From contig OZ037857.1 in the NCBI GenBank assembly GCA_964035575.1, positions 1 through 64,000 of the forward strand: a DNA stretch of 64,000 nucleotides, in the 5' to 3' direction. This document shows, piece after piece, positions 21,557 through 31,887 of this stretch. Position 1 is the stretch's first letter, and each line of letters opens with the position of its first letter. Below the pieces are notes generated by a model. That model made no database searches, had not been told where the DNA came from, and saw only the letters and a program-made list of their open reading frames with translations. The translations under genes were made by a program, and so were the position numbers. This stretch comes from Rhynchopus sp. YZ270_cl-10 (Eukaryota > Euglenozoa > Diplonemea > Diplonemida > Diplonemidae).

Positions 21557-23359
21557 TCAAGTCATCGCGTCAATATTCACGCGCAACGGGAGCTCGCTCC
21601 CTATGGCATTCAGGTTTGTGCTGAGAGCCTCGGTTTTGTCGCCAGCAATCTTCAGTATGTCACCGACCAACCCGCCTTTGAGGTATTCCTTCACAGCTGC
21701 GTTGTAGGCACCCCACTCCTGCGCCGTTTCGCCTACAGCATATATCCACTCCACAGCGGTGCCTTCTGACGACTCTGTGCAGTGTGCATTGCGAGACGGA
21801 AGCAGCTCTGCAACACGGAGGTTCTGCCCGCGCACTTGAATGAAGCGCGGTACGAGGCGGAGTGCGTGCGCACACTCGGCTTCGACAAAGGTTGGGTACG
21901 AGGCCAGTACCTGTATCTTGAGCACGCTGCCTGCACGCTCGAGCCCGCGTACATCGAACATGAGGCTCCCCAAGAGGCGGAAGCGCCTGAAGGTGGGACA
22001 GCCCATCTCACCACGCAGCACAGTGCCCGTGGCAGCCCCCATGTTGATGTGCTTCCTGATGTCCAGGCCGTGTTCGCGCAACGGTGCACACATACGCTGT
22101 GCTGCGCTGAGTGCTGCGATGGCATGTGTGCGGCACACCTTGGACGCATTGAAGGAGCTGTACACCTTGTCCCCGACGAAGACGTCGACCATGCCACCAT
22201 AGGTCTCCACGCTCTTCAACGTCGCAAGCATCAGAGCCGTGAACAACGAAGAGAACTGTTCCACGTCCGCTGCGTTGTCGAGAAAGCCCATTGTATCCTT
22301 TACATTCACCAGAAGCATCGACGCAACTGCAGACTTCAGCGCCAGGGGATTTACTTTGCGCGTGAAGCGCCCCAGCGAGAGTGAGCTCCCTGCCGCATGC
22401 GAGAGTGTGGACCCGCCACTCCATGTGCCGTCGATGTCGGGCGTGTGGTCGTCGGTGCTGTCGCCTTCTTTGGGTTTGTCGCTTTCCGACACACGCTCGC
22501 GCACGCAGGTGAGTGGGAGGCACGTGGTCGGGAGGTACGGCTTGTAGATGCGGAGGTTGACCTCCAAGGCACGCAGTGCAGAGTTGAGCTGGTGCGGCAG
22601 CGTGCCTTCGTTGTGGTCGAGCAGGACGGCCACGGTCTCGACGTCGTAGCTCGCCAGCTGCGTCGCAATCTCCTCCACAATGCGTATCGTCTGCGCCATG
22701 CGTGCCTGCTCCTCCATGGCTTGGTGCGCGAAGCCTCGCGTCGTCACGAAGTCCACTAGGAAGATCAACAACCCAGTCAGCCCGTACACCACTGCCGCAC
22801 TCGCTTCCACTTTACACGGCAGCTCTGCACAGTCGCCTTTCTCTTCCCACATCTCCCTTCTTACGGATTGAGGGGATGTACCTGGCAGGTCGTACAGACC
22901 TAGCCGGAGTGAGGATTCGAGCACGTTAACGACGATCCACGTTGTGACGACAACCACTGCTGCAACGGTGTACCTGCGTGGTGCGCGCGTGATGAGGAGA
23001 AAGTCGATGATGATGACGAAGATGGGCCAGTTTGAGTCGCTCTTTGTGCGTGCATAGAGGTCGCCCAGGAGGATTGCGAAGGTGGCGAGGAGGCCCAGCC
23101 AGCCCACGGTGTGGCCAGGCATGCGCTTTGCAAAGAGGACAGGCACACCCAGGAGCAGGCCTGCAAAGAGCACCAACACATTGGACACGGCAGGTAGCTG
23201 CTTATGCGCAACCTGCACATCCAAAAAGAACGACACGAGCGCCACAAAGCTCGCAAACCCCGACACAAACAGAATGATCTCGCGTCGCGTCCGTTCGTAT
23301 CCCACTGCAGCGCCGTTCTGCGACACTGCCTTTCGGAAGAAAGCTTTTATAACGGACAT
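21557..23359 (-). CDS. Six-TM protein with a class III nucleotide-cyclase homology domain (600 aa)
   Basis: It starts at ATG 23359. Six hydrophobic segments fall at residues about 27-48, 54-77, 83-103, 110-123, 128-150 and 186-207, followed by a helical linker. Residues about 340-520 look like a cyclase homology domain: LLVNVKDTMGF aligns with the first metal-binding strand, and DVFVGDKVYSSFN with the second metal-binding strand. In active class III cyclases the first strand normally carries Asp where this protein has Asn (VNVKD), whereas the second (GD) is kept. The protein may therefore be a weak or inactive cyclase, or a regulatory subunit. It is probably in the plasma or an internal membrane. 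The C-terminal helix region has no known motif. Confidence 0.65.
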   Translation of the reverse strand: MSVIKAFFRKAVSQNGAAVGYERTRREIILFVSGFASFVALVSFFLDVQVAHKQLPAVSNVLVLFAGLLLGVPVLFAKRMPGHTVGWLGLLATFAILLGDLYARTKSDSNWPIFVIIIDFLLITRAPRRYTVAAVVVVTTWIVVNVLESSLRLGLYDLPGTSPQSVRREMWEEKGDCAELPCKVEASAAVVYGLTGLLIFLVDFVTTRGFAHQAMEEQARMAQTIRIVEEIATQLASYDVETVAVLLDHNEGTLPHQLNSALRALEVNLRIYKPYLPTTCLPLTCVRERVSESDKPKEGDSTDDHTPDIDGTWSGGSTLSHAAGSSLSLGRFTRKVNPLALKSAVASMLLVNVKDTMGFLDNAADVEQFSSLFTALMLATLKSVETYGGMVDVFVGDKVYSSFNASKVCRTHAIAALSAAQRMCAPLREHGLDIRKHINMGAATGTVLRGEMGCPTFRRFRLLGSLMFDVRGLERAGSVLKIQVLASYPTFVEAECAHALRLVPRFIQVRGQNLRVAELLPSRNAHCTESSEGTAVEWIYAVGETAQEWGAYNAAVKEYLKGGLVGDILKIAGDKTEALSTNLNAIGSELPLRVNIDAMT

Positions 23360-25052
23360 ATCTCGTGCATGGACGCAGTGTTGTATTCAAATGTCAGATT
23401 TTCAGCTAATTCTGAAACAATATTACCCAATGGGTACGCTGTCTGGTGAAAGGGTGTTTGAAGTAGTTAAAAGCGTGCGGGGGCAGTTCCGAAGAGCAGA
23501 TAGCCCAGTGAAGGATGACGCGGTGCAGTGGGTTGTTTGGAAGCCGATTATAAAAAATGATGTCTCTTTTATTTAAAGTGATGGGAGAGTTGGGGAAAAA
23601 GAAAAAAACGGATTACAAACAGGGAATGGGGAAGAGGGAAATAGGGGGGGTGGTGGGGGACCGCATCAAGAGAGAGAATTTGACAAGAAAACGTCGCACC
23701 ATTTTTCACCCTCACAGTCAACATACGGCCTTCAAAGGTGGTCATGTGTGTCGCTTTTTTTTCTCCTTCTTTTTTCTTCCTTTTGTACAGTTATCGAACA
23801 GAAGCTGGGAAACACAAACACAGCGCAATCTAGGCAAAACTCTCCGTGTGAGAAGGAGAGAGAAATGTGTGCTACAAGGCTGGTTGGAAACATTTTGACA
23901 CACACACGAAAAGAAGAACTTTACTAAGAAGATCGCCCTTTCGTGCACCTTCACAGATTGCCTCGTGTTGGTCACACAGCTACATAGGGTGGGTAGAGGG
24001 AATAGAGGAAAATTCTAAGAAAAAAGCTGTTAAGACAAAACCTCAGACACACTGTGCTAAGACACCTAACAATTAAAAAAACTTGGGGGATGAATGTACC
24101 TTGAAAGTGGCACACAACATCCCAAAGAAAGACTGGTTTTGGCTTTTTTGCATTTTTTTTGAACTCATGCAAGCAGACACCACATCCATACCAAACTGCT
24201 CTGCATGAGAGGAGAAAAAAAACGCTTTTAAAAACTTCAAAAATCTACTTTTTGTACCAAAAAGCTGCTCTGTCACACTACCTGCGTCAGAGCAGCAGAA
24301 CAGAATAACTACCAAGTAAAAAGGGAATATGCGTGATGACTGAAACCCCGAGAGGCACAATACAAACGCGACAGAGAAATGTTATAGATTCAGGCCACAT
24401 GCTGCCTTCTCATCACAACAGAAGGCTGATGTAAGACAAAAAAAAACACTCCAAAATAGATCCAACCACTAAGATGATCCCATACGCCTGTCACAGCAAA
24501 ACTGTTTATGCCATACACCCAACGACCGAGGCAGGCACAACGCGTTTTGTGCACAGTGACATTTGGGAATAGAAAAAAAAAATGGGAAAAAGGAGAAAAG
24601 GGAGGGAAATGGGGACAATAAATGGGGCTCTACGGAAAATTGTATAACTATCAAAAAAATAAACTAAGGGGGTGACAAGGTAAAGGGATGTAGGAGAAGG
24701 GTTTGTTGGTACAATACAAATGTGTTTTGTGTGGCAAAGGAATGGTGGTGTGTTTCAAAAACAAAACAAAACAACTCCTCTTTCCCGCCAAGGGGACACA
24801 CAAATAGGGGGGATGTTTCCATCATTCAATAAATGTCTCCACAAAGACATCCAGACGACAGAAAACCTAACGACGCATGGCTCCCTGCACAGCATCATTT
24901 TATCAAAATTAGAAGACAAACGTAGAACTTGACTGTGCCGTCACCTGCACATCCTTGATAGGGGAACGGACACAACACAAAGGCGCGAAATCCACTTCGC
25001 TTGGTAGTTGTGCCACGTATCGTTCTCTCCGTTCTCTCCAAACACCATACAC
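23360..25052. other. Intergenic region, nothing recognised
   Basis: AT-rich with A/T homopolymers. The only long frame on plus (to 23576) is mostly antisense to the cyclase gene. A GTGACGGCACAGTC segment just upstream of 24955 could be a spliced last exon of the phosphatase gene, but I cannot show it. Confidence 0.4.
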
Positions 25053-26732
25053 TCAGTACCTCCCTGGGCTTCTCCCGCCTGCAACGCGGGTGTCTGGGTT
25101 GGGAGCTCTGTTCTGGAACTCAGCGTCCGTCCCCACTGAGAGTGTGTGGACAAAGATGGTGTCGCCGACGTTGGTGGCGACCTGGCGTGGGGCGATGAGG
25201 GGCGACTGTCTGAGGTATTGCGAGACGGGCATGTCAGAGCGGACAAGACCCTTGACGAACTCGGCAAGCGAGTAGAGCGTGTTCGATGCGCACTTCCCTC
25301 TGAAGTCGGGCACGAGCAGAGACTGAGTGGCGTTCTTCCTGAGGCAGTCCGGCGTGTTCTCAACAAGCAGTACACGGTCGTTGTCGCGGCCAAGGAGGCG
25401 CAGGTCCTTCACCTGCCCGGCCTTCCCGTTGAACCACAGGTGGTGGCGGTACACGCAGTGCCGGATAGGGCCGAACTCATCAAGCTTGCGCAGCACCTCC
25501 TTCGCGTAGGAGCGCTCGCCCGCAGTCCATACGACTGTCTCGCAATGCTCGCCCAGGGCACTGATCAGCTCCTTGCAGCCGGGGCGCAGCTGGATGGGCC
25601 CGTCACGCGCAAAGACAAGAGTCTCGTCCAGGTCCAGCACCACGCAGTACTTGCCCCTGTCCTCCTCCGCCTGCTCCTCGATGATGAACTCGCTTGTCCC
25701 GTCCCACAGCATCGACGCACGGCGGTTCTGGTTCCCACAGAAGCGGATGGGGCCGCCGCCTGCGGGTGTGCCTGGGCTCTTCTGGTCAAACTTGTCTGTG
25801 CTGCAGCCACGTGGTGTGTGGGGGGACGTGTCGGCACCCACACCACGGAATGAAGGCGGCGGCGACGAGAAGACACGTTTCGGTGGTGCCGGCGACGAGT
25901 CTCTTGTGAGGCGGGAGTAGCGCTCTGCGAAGCGGCGGTCCGTAGCACGGCTTTCTGCAGAGCCTGAACCGACCTGCTGCTGTTGCTGCTGCGTCTGTTG
26001 TTGCTGCTGCTGTTGCGTGGGTGTGTACCGGTGTGTGTTCTGTGTGTCGAGCCACGGAATATCCTTGCGCACTGCAGCATTCCCCGGGTATGGGCTCGCC
26101 ACGTTGTGTGCGCCCAGTGCGTTGCTGTCCGCCTTCGGGTTGTGCCCCAGGAACGACGGTGTGAGCACGTCTCGCACAGGACGCTCGCCACCGAAGAGCG
26201 GCGGGACGTTCATGTTGCCGCGTGTGAGGGGTGGGGGCGAGGCGCCACGGAGGGGCTGGTAGGCTTCGGACTTGGCACGGATCTCTTGCTGTGGGGAGGG
26301 CGGAGGGAGGGGGTCTGCGAGGTGGCGACCACGCGGCGAAGCTGAGTGTGCGTGGTGTGGGGCGTTGGGGGTGCCGTTCATGGCCACCTTGTCGCCGTAG
26401 GGGTTGTACTGGTTGTACCAGCCACGTGCAGAGGCAGGCGGTGGTGTGCCTGTGGGTGGTGCCTGTGAATCAGGTGTGGCCTTTGGCGTCGTGCGCACCA
26501 CGTACCCACCACTGTGGTACCTGTTCCCTGAGGGCAGCACAGACGGCTCGGGTTGCCCACTGCTGAACATGTTGTGCGAACCCACCGGACGAAAGGGGTT
26601 CTGGTTGGTCATTGTCGACGGCATAGGTGGCATCGTGTTTGGAGTGTGTGTTGCTAGCAGGTGGTGATGTAGTGTGGTTGGTTGGGTGATAGAGCAAACA
26701 GGGGTGAGGAAGGGTGATTGATACAAAGTCAT
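25053..26732 (-). CDS. FCP/SCP-type (NIF) phosphatase with long disordered N-terminus (559 aa)
   Basis: ATG 26732 opens the frame. The second ATG at 26633, where the sequence becomes MPPMPSTMTNQNPF, may be the real start because the first 33 residues are of UTR-like composition. The C-terminal third is a HAD-superfamily NLI-interacting-factor domain: VVLDLDETLVF gives the DxDxT nucleophile motif near residue 365, followed by TVVWTAGERSYA, RHCVYRHHLWF and KDLRLLGRD. Enzymes of this family remove phosphate from Ser/Thr, classically in the RNA polymerase II C-terminal domain. The N-terminal 330 residues are Pro/Ser/Gln-rich with a poly-Gln run (CTG/TTG repeat near 25976-26015) and look disordered. 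The stop at 25053 follows a GGTACTGAG, so a further 3' exon is possible. Confidence 0.85.
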   Translation of the reverse strand: MTLYQSPFLTPVCSITQPTTLHHHLLATHTPNTMPPMPSTMTNQNPFRPVGSHNMFSSGQPEPSVLPSGNRYHSGGYVVRTTPKATPDSQAPPTGTPPPASARGWYNQYNPYGDKVAMNGTPNAPHHAHSASPRGRHLADPLPPPSPQQEIRAKSEAYQPLRGASPPPLTRGNMNVPPLFGGERPVRDVLTPSFLGHNPKADSNALGAHNVASPYPGNAAVRKDIPWLDTQNTHRYTPTQQQQQQQTQQQQQQVGSGSAESRATDRRFAERYSRLTRDSSPAPPKRVFSSPPPSFRGVGADTSPHTPRGCSTDKFDQKSPGTPAGGGPIRFCGNQNRRASMLWDGTSEFIIEEQAEEDRGKYCVVLDLDETLVFARDGPIQLRPGCKELISALGEHCETVVWTAGERSYAKEVLRKLDEFGPIRHCVYRHHLWFNGKAGQVKDLRLLGRDNDRVLLVENTPDCLRKNATQSLLVPDFRGKCASNTLYSLAEFVKGLVRSDMPVSQYLRQSPLIAPRQVATNVGDTIFVHTLSVGTDAEFQNRAPNPDTRVAGGRSPGRY

Positions 26733-27168
26733 TGAAGGTTTTTGCTAACTCGCAAATAGGCGAAAATACGCCAAAGTAACAAGGTAGAGATAGAGAAGAA
26801 GAACACAAGCGGAGCACCGAGAGGGGTGCACGCATCTGATACAGTATACCACCGTGTGACATAATTTGGCTGTAAAGATAATTTTGTCACATTGTTGCGG
26901 TTCAAAAAAACGTACTTCGCGGGGCTACAACGAAACTCAGCCAAAAGAAAAGTTCGGTACGACAATCCAAGCCTCACGAGGCTTCACGACACCTCGTCAC
27001 CAACTACAACGTAATACCGCTAACAACAAGAGCAAGTGTGGGATATCACGCACCTGTCGGTGATGTTTGCCACGCATACGGCCTCACAGAAAACCCGCAC
27101 TACTTTCAACTTTTCAAAGCTACTGGGTCCCAAAACATGTGCACAACATGTGCACCTCCATCACCTCT
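26733..27168. other. Intergenic spacer
   Basis: No gene seen. It holds the upstream region of the phosphatase gene and the downstream end of the NACHT gene. Confidence 0.5.
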
Positions 27169-30100
27169 TCACCTGGTACGTATCACCTGCCGCGCCTCGA
27201 CAGGGTTCACTGTGGTGAGCCCTTCGCAGTCTGGTGCCGCATGTGTCGTGCGTGCTGCGAGGCCACAGATGCAGGTGAGAACAAAGCGGCCTCCCTCAGT
27301 ACGGTGCCACACCCGCACAGTCGCGTCCCTGCTGCTTGTGGCGATGAGCGAGCAGTCCGCAGAGAAAGCAGTGTCCGTGACAGCGCCGGCGTGACCCTCC
27401 AGCTTCTGCAGCTCAGTGTACTGCTGCGCATCCCACACACGCCCTGTCCCGTCCCACCCGCCACTGCATATCATTGATCCGTCCAGAGACAGGCACAGAC
27501 TCATCACCCAATATGTGTGCCCCACCAGCGTCTGCAGCACCCTACCAGTCTTCGTGTCCCAAACTTTGATCTCCCTGTCGTCCCCGCCACTGATGATCCT
27601 CGACCCATCGGGGTAGTATGCAACCGTGCGCACTTCGTCCGTGTGCCCTTCAAGGGTGTGCAGCTCCTTCCCGGTCCTCGCGTCCCACAGCTTGACACGC
27701 TTGTCGCAGCTGCCTGTCGCACACTGTGCGCCATCGTGCGAATACGACACTGCAGCAACGCCCGCCGTGTGTCCTTCAAGGGTGTGCAGCTCCTCGCCTG
27801 TCTTCACATCCCATATGCGCCCGGTCGCGTCAAGGCTGCCGCTGATGATCTCCTTACCATTAGGAGAGATGTCGACGTTCATCACCCCATGCGCGTGGCC
27901 AGCAATCGTGATGCACTCCCGCCCCGTGTGAAGGTCCCAGATCTTGATCGTCGCGTCGCTGCTGCCGCTTGCAAGCAGTGACAACTCGTCATGGAAGCCC
28001 ACGTCGTTCACAGGACCCGTGTGTCCCTCAAGCTTCTGCGTAAGGCCCCCTGTCGTGGCGTTCCACAGACCAACGGAGCAGTCGTCGCTGCAGCTTGCCA
28101 GCAGCGTTCCCTTCGGAGAGAAGGCAAGCGCGCACACTGCTTCGGTGTGTCCATCGCATATCTGTGACGTGTCGTGCGTTGCATCCCAATTGCGGATGGA
28201 GAAGTCGGCACTGCCGCTGACGAGTCTGCATCCGTCGTCCGAGAAGGCCACGCACGTCACGTCGCCTGTGTGCCCGGTGAAGCGTTGCGATTCGCCACTT
28301 GTTGGGTCCCAGATGCGTATCGTCTTGTCACGACTGCAGCTGGCGACTCGGCCATCGCATGAGCAGGTCACGCAGTTGATGCGTTGCGAGTGTGCGTCCA
28401 GCTTGATGAGTTCGTGCCCGCTTGCCACTTCCCAGATGCTTATTGCAGAATCCTTGCGCCCTGCCACAACACGCGCACCGTCCGGCAGAAAGGTGACACT
28501 CATAACCTGTGACTGCGCGTCGATGGTGCGGTGTGGGCGGCGGTTGCGTATGTCCCATATGACCAACGTGCAGTCGTCGCTGCCGCTTGCCACCTTGGGC
28601 TGCTTTGTTTCTGGCGAGAAGGCGACACAGTTGACTGCACTGCTGTGGCCTTCGAGGGTGCACTCCTCTTGGCCGGTCTCTGCATCCCACACCCTCACGG
28701 TTTTGTCGAGGCAGCTGGACGCAATGCGCAGGCCTTCCAAAGAGAAGCAGGTGTCCGTCACAGCGGCGGTGTGGGCCAGCCTCCGCAGCTCGGTACCTTC
28801 CGCCACGTCCCATAGCCGCACGCTGCCGTCCTTGCTGCTGCTGAGCAACTGCAGACCGCTCTCGGAGAACTCAATGCGGGTGACTGCAGCAGTGTGCCCC
28901 TCCACCTTGCCCACCTCGCTGCCGTCCTCTGCGTCCCATATCGTGACAACGTTATCGGCTCCTCCGCTTGCGATTCTGTCGCCTGCAACAGAAAAGCACA
29001 CACAGGTGAAAATTGTCGACTCGCGTATGGGTGGCAGCACTGCACCCAAGGCAGCACCCGAGAAGTCGCACTCCGTCAGGTCGCAGTCGTGAAACTCTGC
29101 GTGCTCCATCCAGCAGTCCGTGAGGTGTGCACTGGGCAGCTTCACGCCACTGAAGAGCGCCTGCCGCACATCGGCCCCTGCTATGCGCACACCACTCAGG
29201 TCGTCGCCAGACTGGAACGGCACTGACGAGCACAGCGACAGTGCGTTCGCCGCAATGTACCCTTCCTCAGCCTTGACAGGCTTGACCGCACCTGCACTGC
29301 GCGTTTTCGATATCTCCGCCATCAGCACGGGCTTGATCTCCTTCATGAAGTGCTCCTTTGCGGCAGTGTCCCTCAGTGCACTGCGCCTGAAGAACTGTCT
29401 GATGTTGGGTGTGTCCTTGCTGAAACTACGGAGCATATCGTACTGCAAGGTGTGTTCAGGGTCACGCCAGAGACGACGTGCACAGAGGTACTCTGGGATG
29501 GTCTTGTGGCGGAAGGAGAGCAGAAGGAGTTCGTCGTTCCAGTCTTCGACACGGACGGGGAGGCAGCGGAGAACTTCCATCGCCTCCTCGCGCGAGAAGC
29601 TAGCACCTTTGAGCGCTGCGTCCAACGCATCCTTGAGAGGCACCTGCCATCGGTTGTGCGACGCCATCCAGCACGCAACACGCTCTCCCCCACGCAGCAC
29701 TTCCTCTGCGGTCGACCCTGCACCTTTCCGCTGTCGCACCTTGACGTCCGCATGCTTCATAAGGTACTTCTCGTACACCTGGTTCCGATCCAGCCGTGCC
29801 GTGTCCTCCTCGTCCTCTCCGTCATCTGCCTCCACCAGCATGCTTAACAGAAACGGATTCGACATAGTGTCCCCTACACCGCGCCGTTCAAAGGAGGCCA
29901 TCTTCTCCTCCACAACCTCCGCCTCCACATCACCCAACACCTTGAACATATAGTGCCGGCAGTCCTCTTGGCTGAAGGGCTCGAGGTTGATCTCCTGCAC
30001 TGCAGGGCCAAGCACCTTAGCTGCGGTGACTCCAATGGCTTTGAGGTACTCCGGCCGGGTCGTGAGGATGACGGAGCACCCCCAGCACCACGGCTGCTTC

Positions 30101-31887
30101 TCGAGCAGACTGCCGTCGGCGGTGCCCTTCACAGTGCGTTCGACCTCCTTGCGTGTCAGACCTGCCTCGTCGAGAGAGTCAAGAATGAGGACCACATCAA
30201 ACGTTTCCCCCATTGCGATGAGGCCTTCTGGGGTGAGGCCGTACATCTCCATCACATAGTTGTCTAGGGCACGGCTTTTCAGCAGCTTTTCGTGGACAGT
30301 CGGGAGCGCAACGAAGACCGGGAGAATCCGTTTTTCATTCCCAGCGGCGTGTGTAGCCAGTTGTGAGTAGACTGCGATGGCGGCAGCGGTCTTGCCGGTC
30401 CCACCACCCCCGGTCATGCAGAGTGGTGCACGGCGACGGCCGTGTTGTGAATCGCGTCGTTTGCGTGAAGAGAACATTGTGCCGCAGGCGAGCCACTCCT
30501 TCAGGGCAGAGAGAAGTGGTGCCTCCTTGCCGCTGCGCATCTCCTTCACACGGCCTTCGACGTAGCGTGTCAGGAAGGATGTGAAGAGGGCCGCCGTCTC
30601 CGTGGCGACGAGGGCAATCTGGTCGAGGTGCTCCAGCTCGTCTGCGGCGCCGCTTTTGGCGTGTTTGTCAACCTCGCGGACGACAACAACGTCGAACTGG
30701 CAGCCAATCATACGCAGCAGTGTAGGCGATAGCTTCCACGCAACCTCAAACAGAGAGTTCGCGCCGTACAACAGCTCCGCCTCCTCATGCAAGGCAACAA
30801 ACTGCATGTTCCGCGCAGTGTACGACAGAATCACAAAAAACGTCCCATCCTTCCCTTGCATGTACTCAAACGCAGTCTCCTGCTGCAAAGACGTCGAGGT
30901 GTAAGGGGACCATCGAAACCGCGTTTTAAGTTTGTAGTCCCGCGAGACATTGACAGTGATCCCGCGGAAGAGCAGAGTCGACTCGCGTGGAAGCATCAAG
31001 AGCAAGTCGCGGAGGCGGCCAAGGAAGGGTTGGAAGGCGGTGATCTCGTCGAGGTGTTGTTTGGGTGGTTTGCCGCCGCAGCTTTTGCTGTCGTAGAGGC
31101 ACTTCGGTTTGGCGCACTGCCTCATGTGTAGGTCGCCCACGACGCGCATGGCAGCGTTGATGACAGAGTACAGACCCCACCACCCGATGCGTTCCCTGTC
31201 GTCCTCGCTCACAGCGCCTTTCTCCTTCTCGCGTAGGTAGTCCGCAATCTTGCAGAACGGTCCAGAGCAGTAGACAAAGCCTGCGTCTATACGGTCGAGG
31301 ACCTTCATAGCGTCGAAGTCGCCTTTGCTGACCAGCAGCGCGTCGATGAAACGCCGTTTGTGTTCCGCCAGCTCGCTGCCAGCGATGTAGCTGTGCAGGT
31401 CCGCCAGAACCTCGCTGAGCTTCTCACTGCGTGCGAGGAGCAGTGCGTCGATGAAGGTCCCATCGAGACGTTCGTCCAGATGCGACTTCGCAAGCGCCTG
31501 CAGCCAGTCCACCACGCTCGGCGCGTTTGGGTGGAGCTTGTCGGGGACAAAGTGCACCTTGCCCGGAGAGGAACCTTGGAAGGGTTTGACCGCAAGCTGT
31601 GCCGCGACGCTGTCCTGCTCTGTCGGCGGTGCGTTGCTGCGCTTCCTGGGCGAGCGCGACGGCTTGCGCTTTGTGTGTACACCACCCTCTGGGGCGGGTT
31701 TGTCAATAGTCGGACGGCGTGACGGCTTGCGCTGTGAAGAGCTGGGGGAGGGTGGTCTCGCATCGGGTACGTGCTGCCGTGCGCCTTCATCCACCTCCTT
31801 CTGTATTGCCTTTGCAAGTGACTCTGCATTGTTCAGACTACGCTTGGTAGGTGCGCGTTCACCTTCTCCTGACCCAGTGTCTGACAT
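27169..31887 (-). CDS. STAND protein: ADP-ribosyltransferase - NACHT - pentapeptide - 14 WD40 repeats (1,572 aa)
   Basis: The frame extends to a GTG at 31902, but the first ATG is 31887. Residues 1-115 are basic and disordered. An R-S-E type ADP-ribosyltransferase (ART) domain follows: LLFRGI (Arg308), TSTS (about 330-333) and EEAE (Glu369 and Glu371, the ExE motif). The NACHT NTPase has Walker A GGGGTGKT (493-500) and Walker B VVLILDSLDEA (565-575). Residues about 907-955 carry pentapeptide-like AxLxx repeats (DVRQALFSGVKL, CDLTECDFSGAAL). I count 14 WD40 repeats from about 957, enough for two seven-bladed propellers. STAND NTPases stay closed until the repeats sense a ligand, then oligomerise and fire the N-terminal effector, here predicted to use NAD+. 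All catalytic motifs are present. No introns are needed. Whether it acts in immunity, self/non-self or stress is inference. Confidence 0.88.
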   Translation of the reverse strand: MSDTGSGEGERAPTKRSLNNAESLAKAIQKEVDEGARQHVPDARPPSPSSSQRKPSRRPTIDKPAPEGGVHTKRKPSRSPRKRSNAPPTEQDSVAAQLAVKPFQGSSPGKVHFVPDKLHPNAPSVVDWLQALAKSHLDERLDGTFIDALLLARSEKLSEVLADLHSYIAGSELAEHKRRFIDALLVSKGDFDAMKVLDRIDAGFVYCSGPFCKIADYLREKEKGAVSEDDRERIGWWGLYSVINAAMRVVGDLHMRQCAKPKCLYDSKSCGGKPPKQHLDEITAFQPFLGRLRDLLLMLPRESTLLFRGITVNVSRDYKLKTRFRWSPYTSTSLQQETAFEYMQGKDGTFFVILSYTARNMQFVALHEEAELLYGANSLFEVAWKLSPTLLRMIGCQFDVVVVREVDKHAKSGAADELEHLDQIALVATETAALFTSFLTRYVEGRVKEMRSGKEAPLLSALKEWLACGTMFSSRKRRDSQHGRRRAPLCMTGGGGTGKTAAAIAVYSQLATHAAGNEKRILPVFVALPTVHEKLLKSRALDNYVMEMYGLTPEGLIAMGETFDVVLILDSLDEAGLTRKEVERTVKGTADGSLLEKQPWCWGCSVILTTRPEYLKAIGVTAAKVLGPAVQEINLEPFSQEDCRHYMFKVLGDVEAEVVEEKMASFERRGVGDTMSNPFLLSMLVEADDGEDEEDTARLDRNQVYEKYLMKHADVKVRQRKGAGSTAEEVLRGGERVACWMASHNRWQVPLKDALDAALKGASFSREEAMEVLRCLPVRVEDWNDELLLLSFRHKTIPEYLCARRLWRDPEHTLQYDMLRSFSKDTPNIRQFFRRSALRDTAAKEHFMKEIKPVLMAEISKTRSAGAVKPVKAEEGYIAANALSLCSSVPFQSGDDLSGVRIAGADVRQALFSGVKLPSAHLTDCWMEHAEFHDCDLTECDFSGAALGAVLPPIRESTIFTCVCFSVAGDRIASGGADNVVTIWDAEDGSEVGKVEGHTAAVTRIEFSESGLQLLSSSKDGSVRLWDVAEGTELRRLAHTAAVTDTCFSLEGLRIASSCLDKTVRVWDAETGQEECTLEGHSSAVNCVAFSPETKQPKVASGSDDCTLVIWDIRNRRPHRTIDAQSQVMSVTFLPDGARVVAGRKDSAISIWEVASGHELIKLDAHSQRINCVTCSCDGRVASCSRDKTIRIWDPTSGESQRFTGHTGDVTCVAFSDDGCRLVSGSADFSIRNWDATHDTSQICDGHTEAVCALAFSPKGTLLASCSDDCSVGLWNATTGGLTQKLEGHTGPVNDVGFHDELSLLASGSSDATIKIWDLHTGRECITIAGHAHGVMNVDISPNGKEIISGSLDATGRIWDVKTGEELHTLEGHTAGVAAVSYSHDGAQCATGSCDKRVKLWDARTGKELHTLEGHTDEVRTVAYYPDGSRIISGGDDREIKVWDTKTGRVLQTLVGHTYWVMSLCLSLDGSMICSGGWDGTGRVWDAQQYTELQKLEGHAGAVTDTAFSADCSLIATSSRDATVRVWHRTEGGRFVLTCICGLAARTTHAAPDCEGLTTVNPVEARQVIRTR

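Noticed and set aside
24941-25393. Minus-strand 150-aa frame overlapping the phosphatase C-terminus
   Set aside because: Its upstream part is the phosphatase gene in another frame; a spliced 3' exon is possible but not demonstrable.
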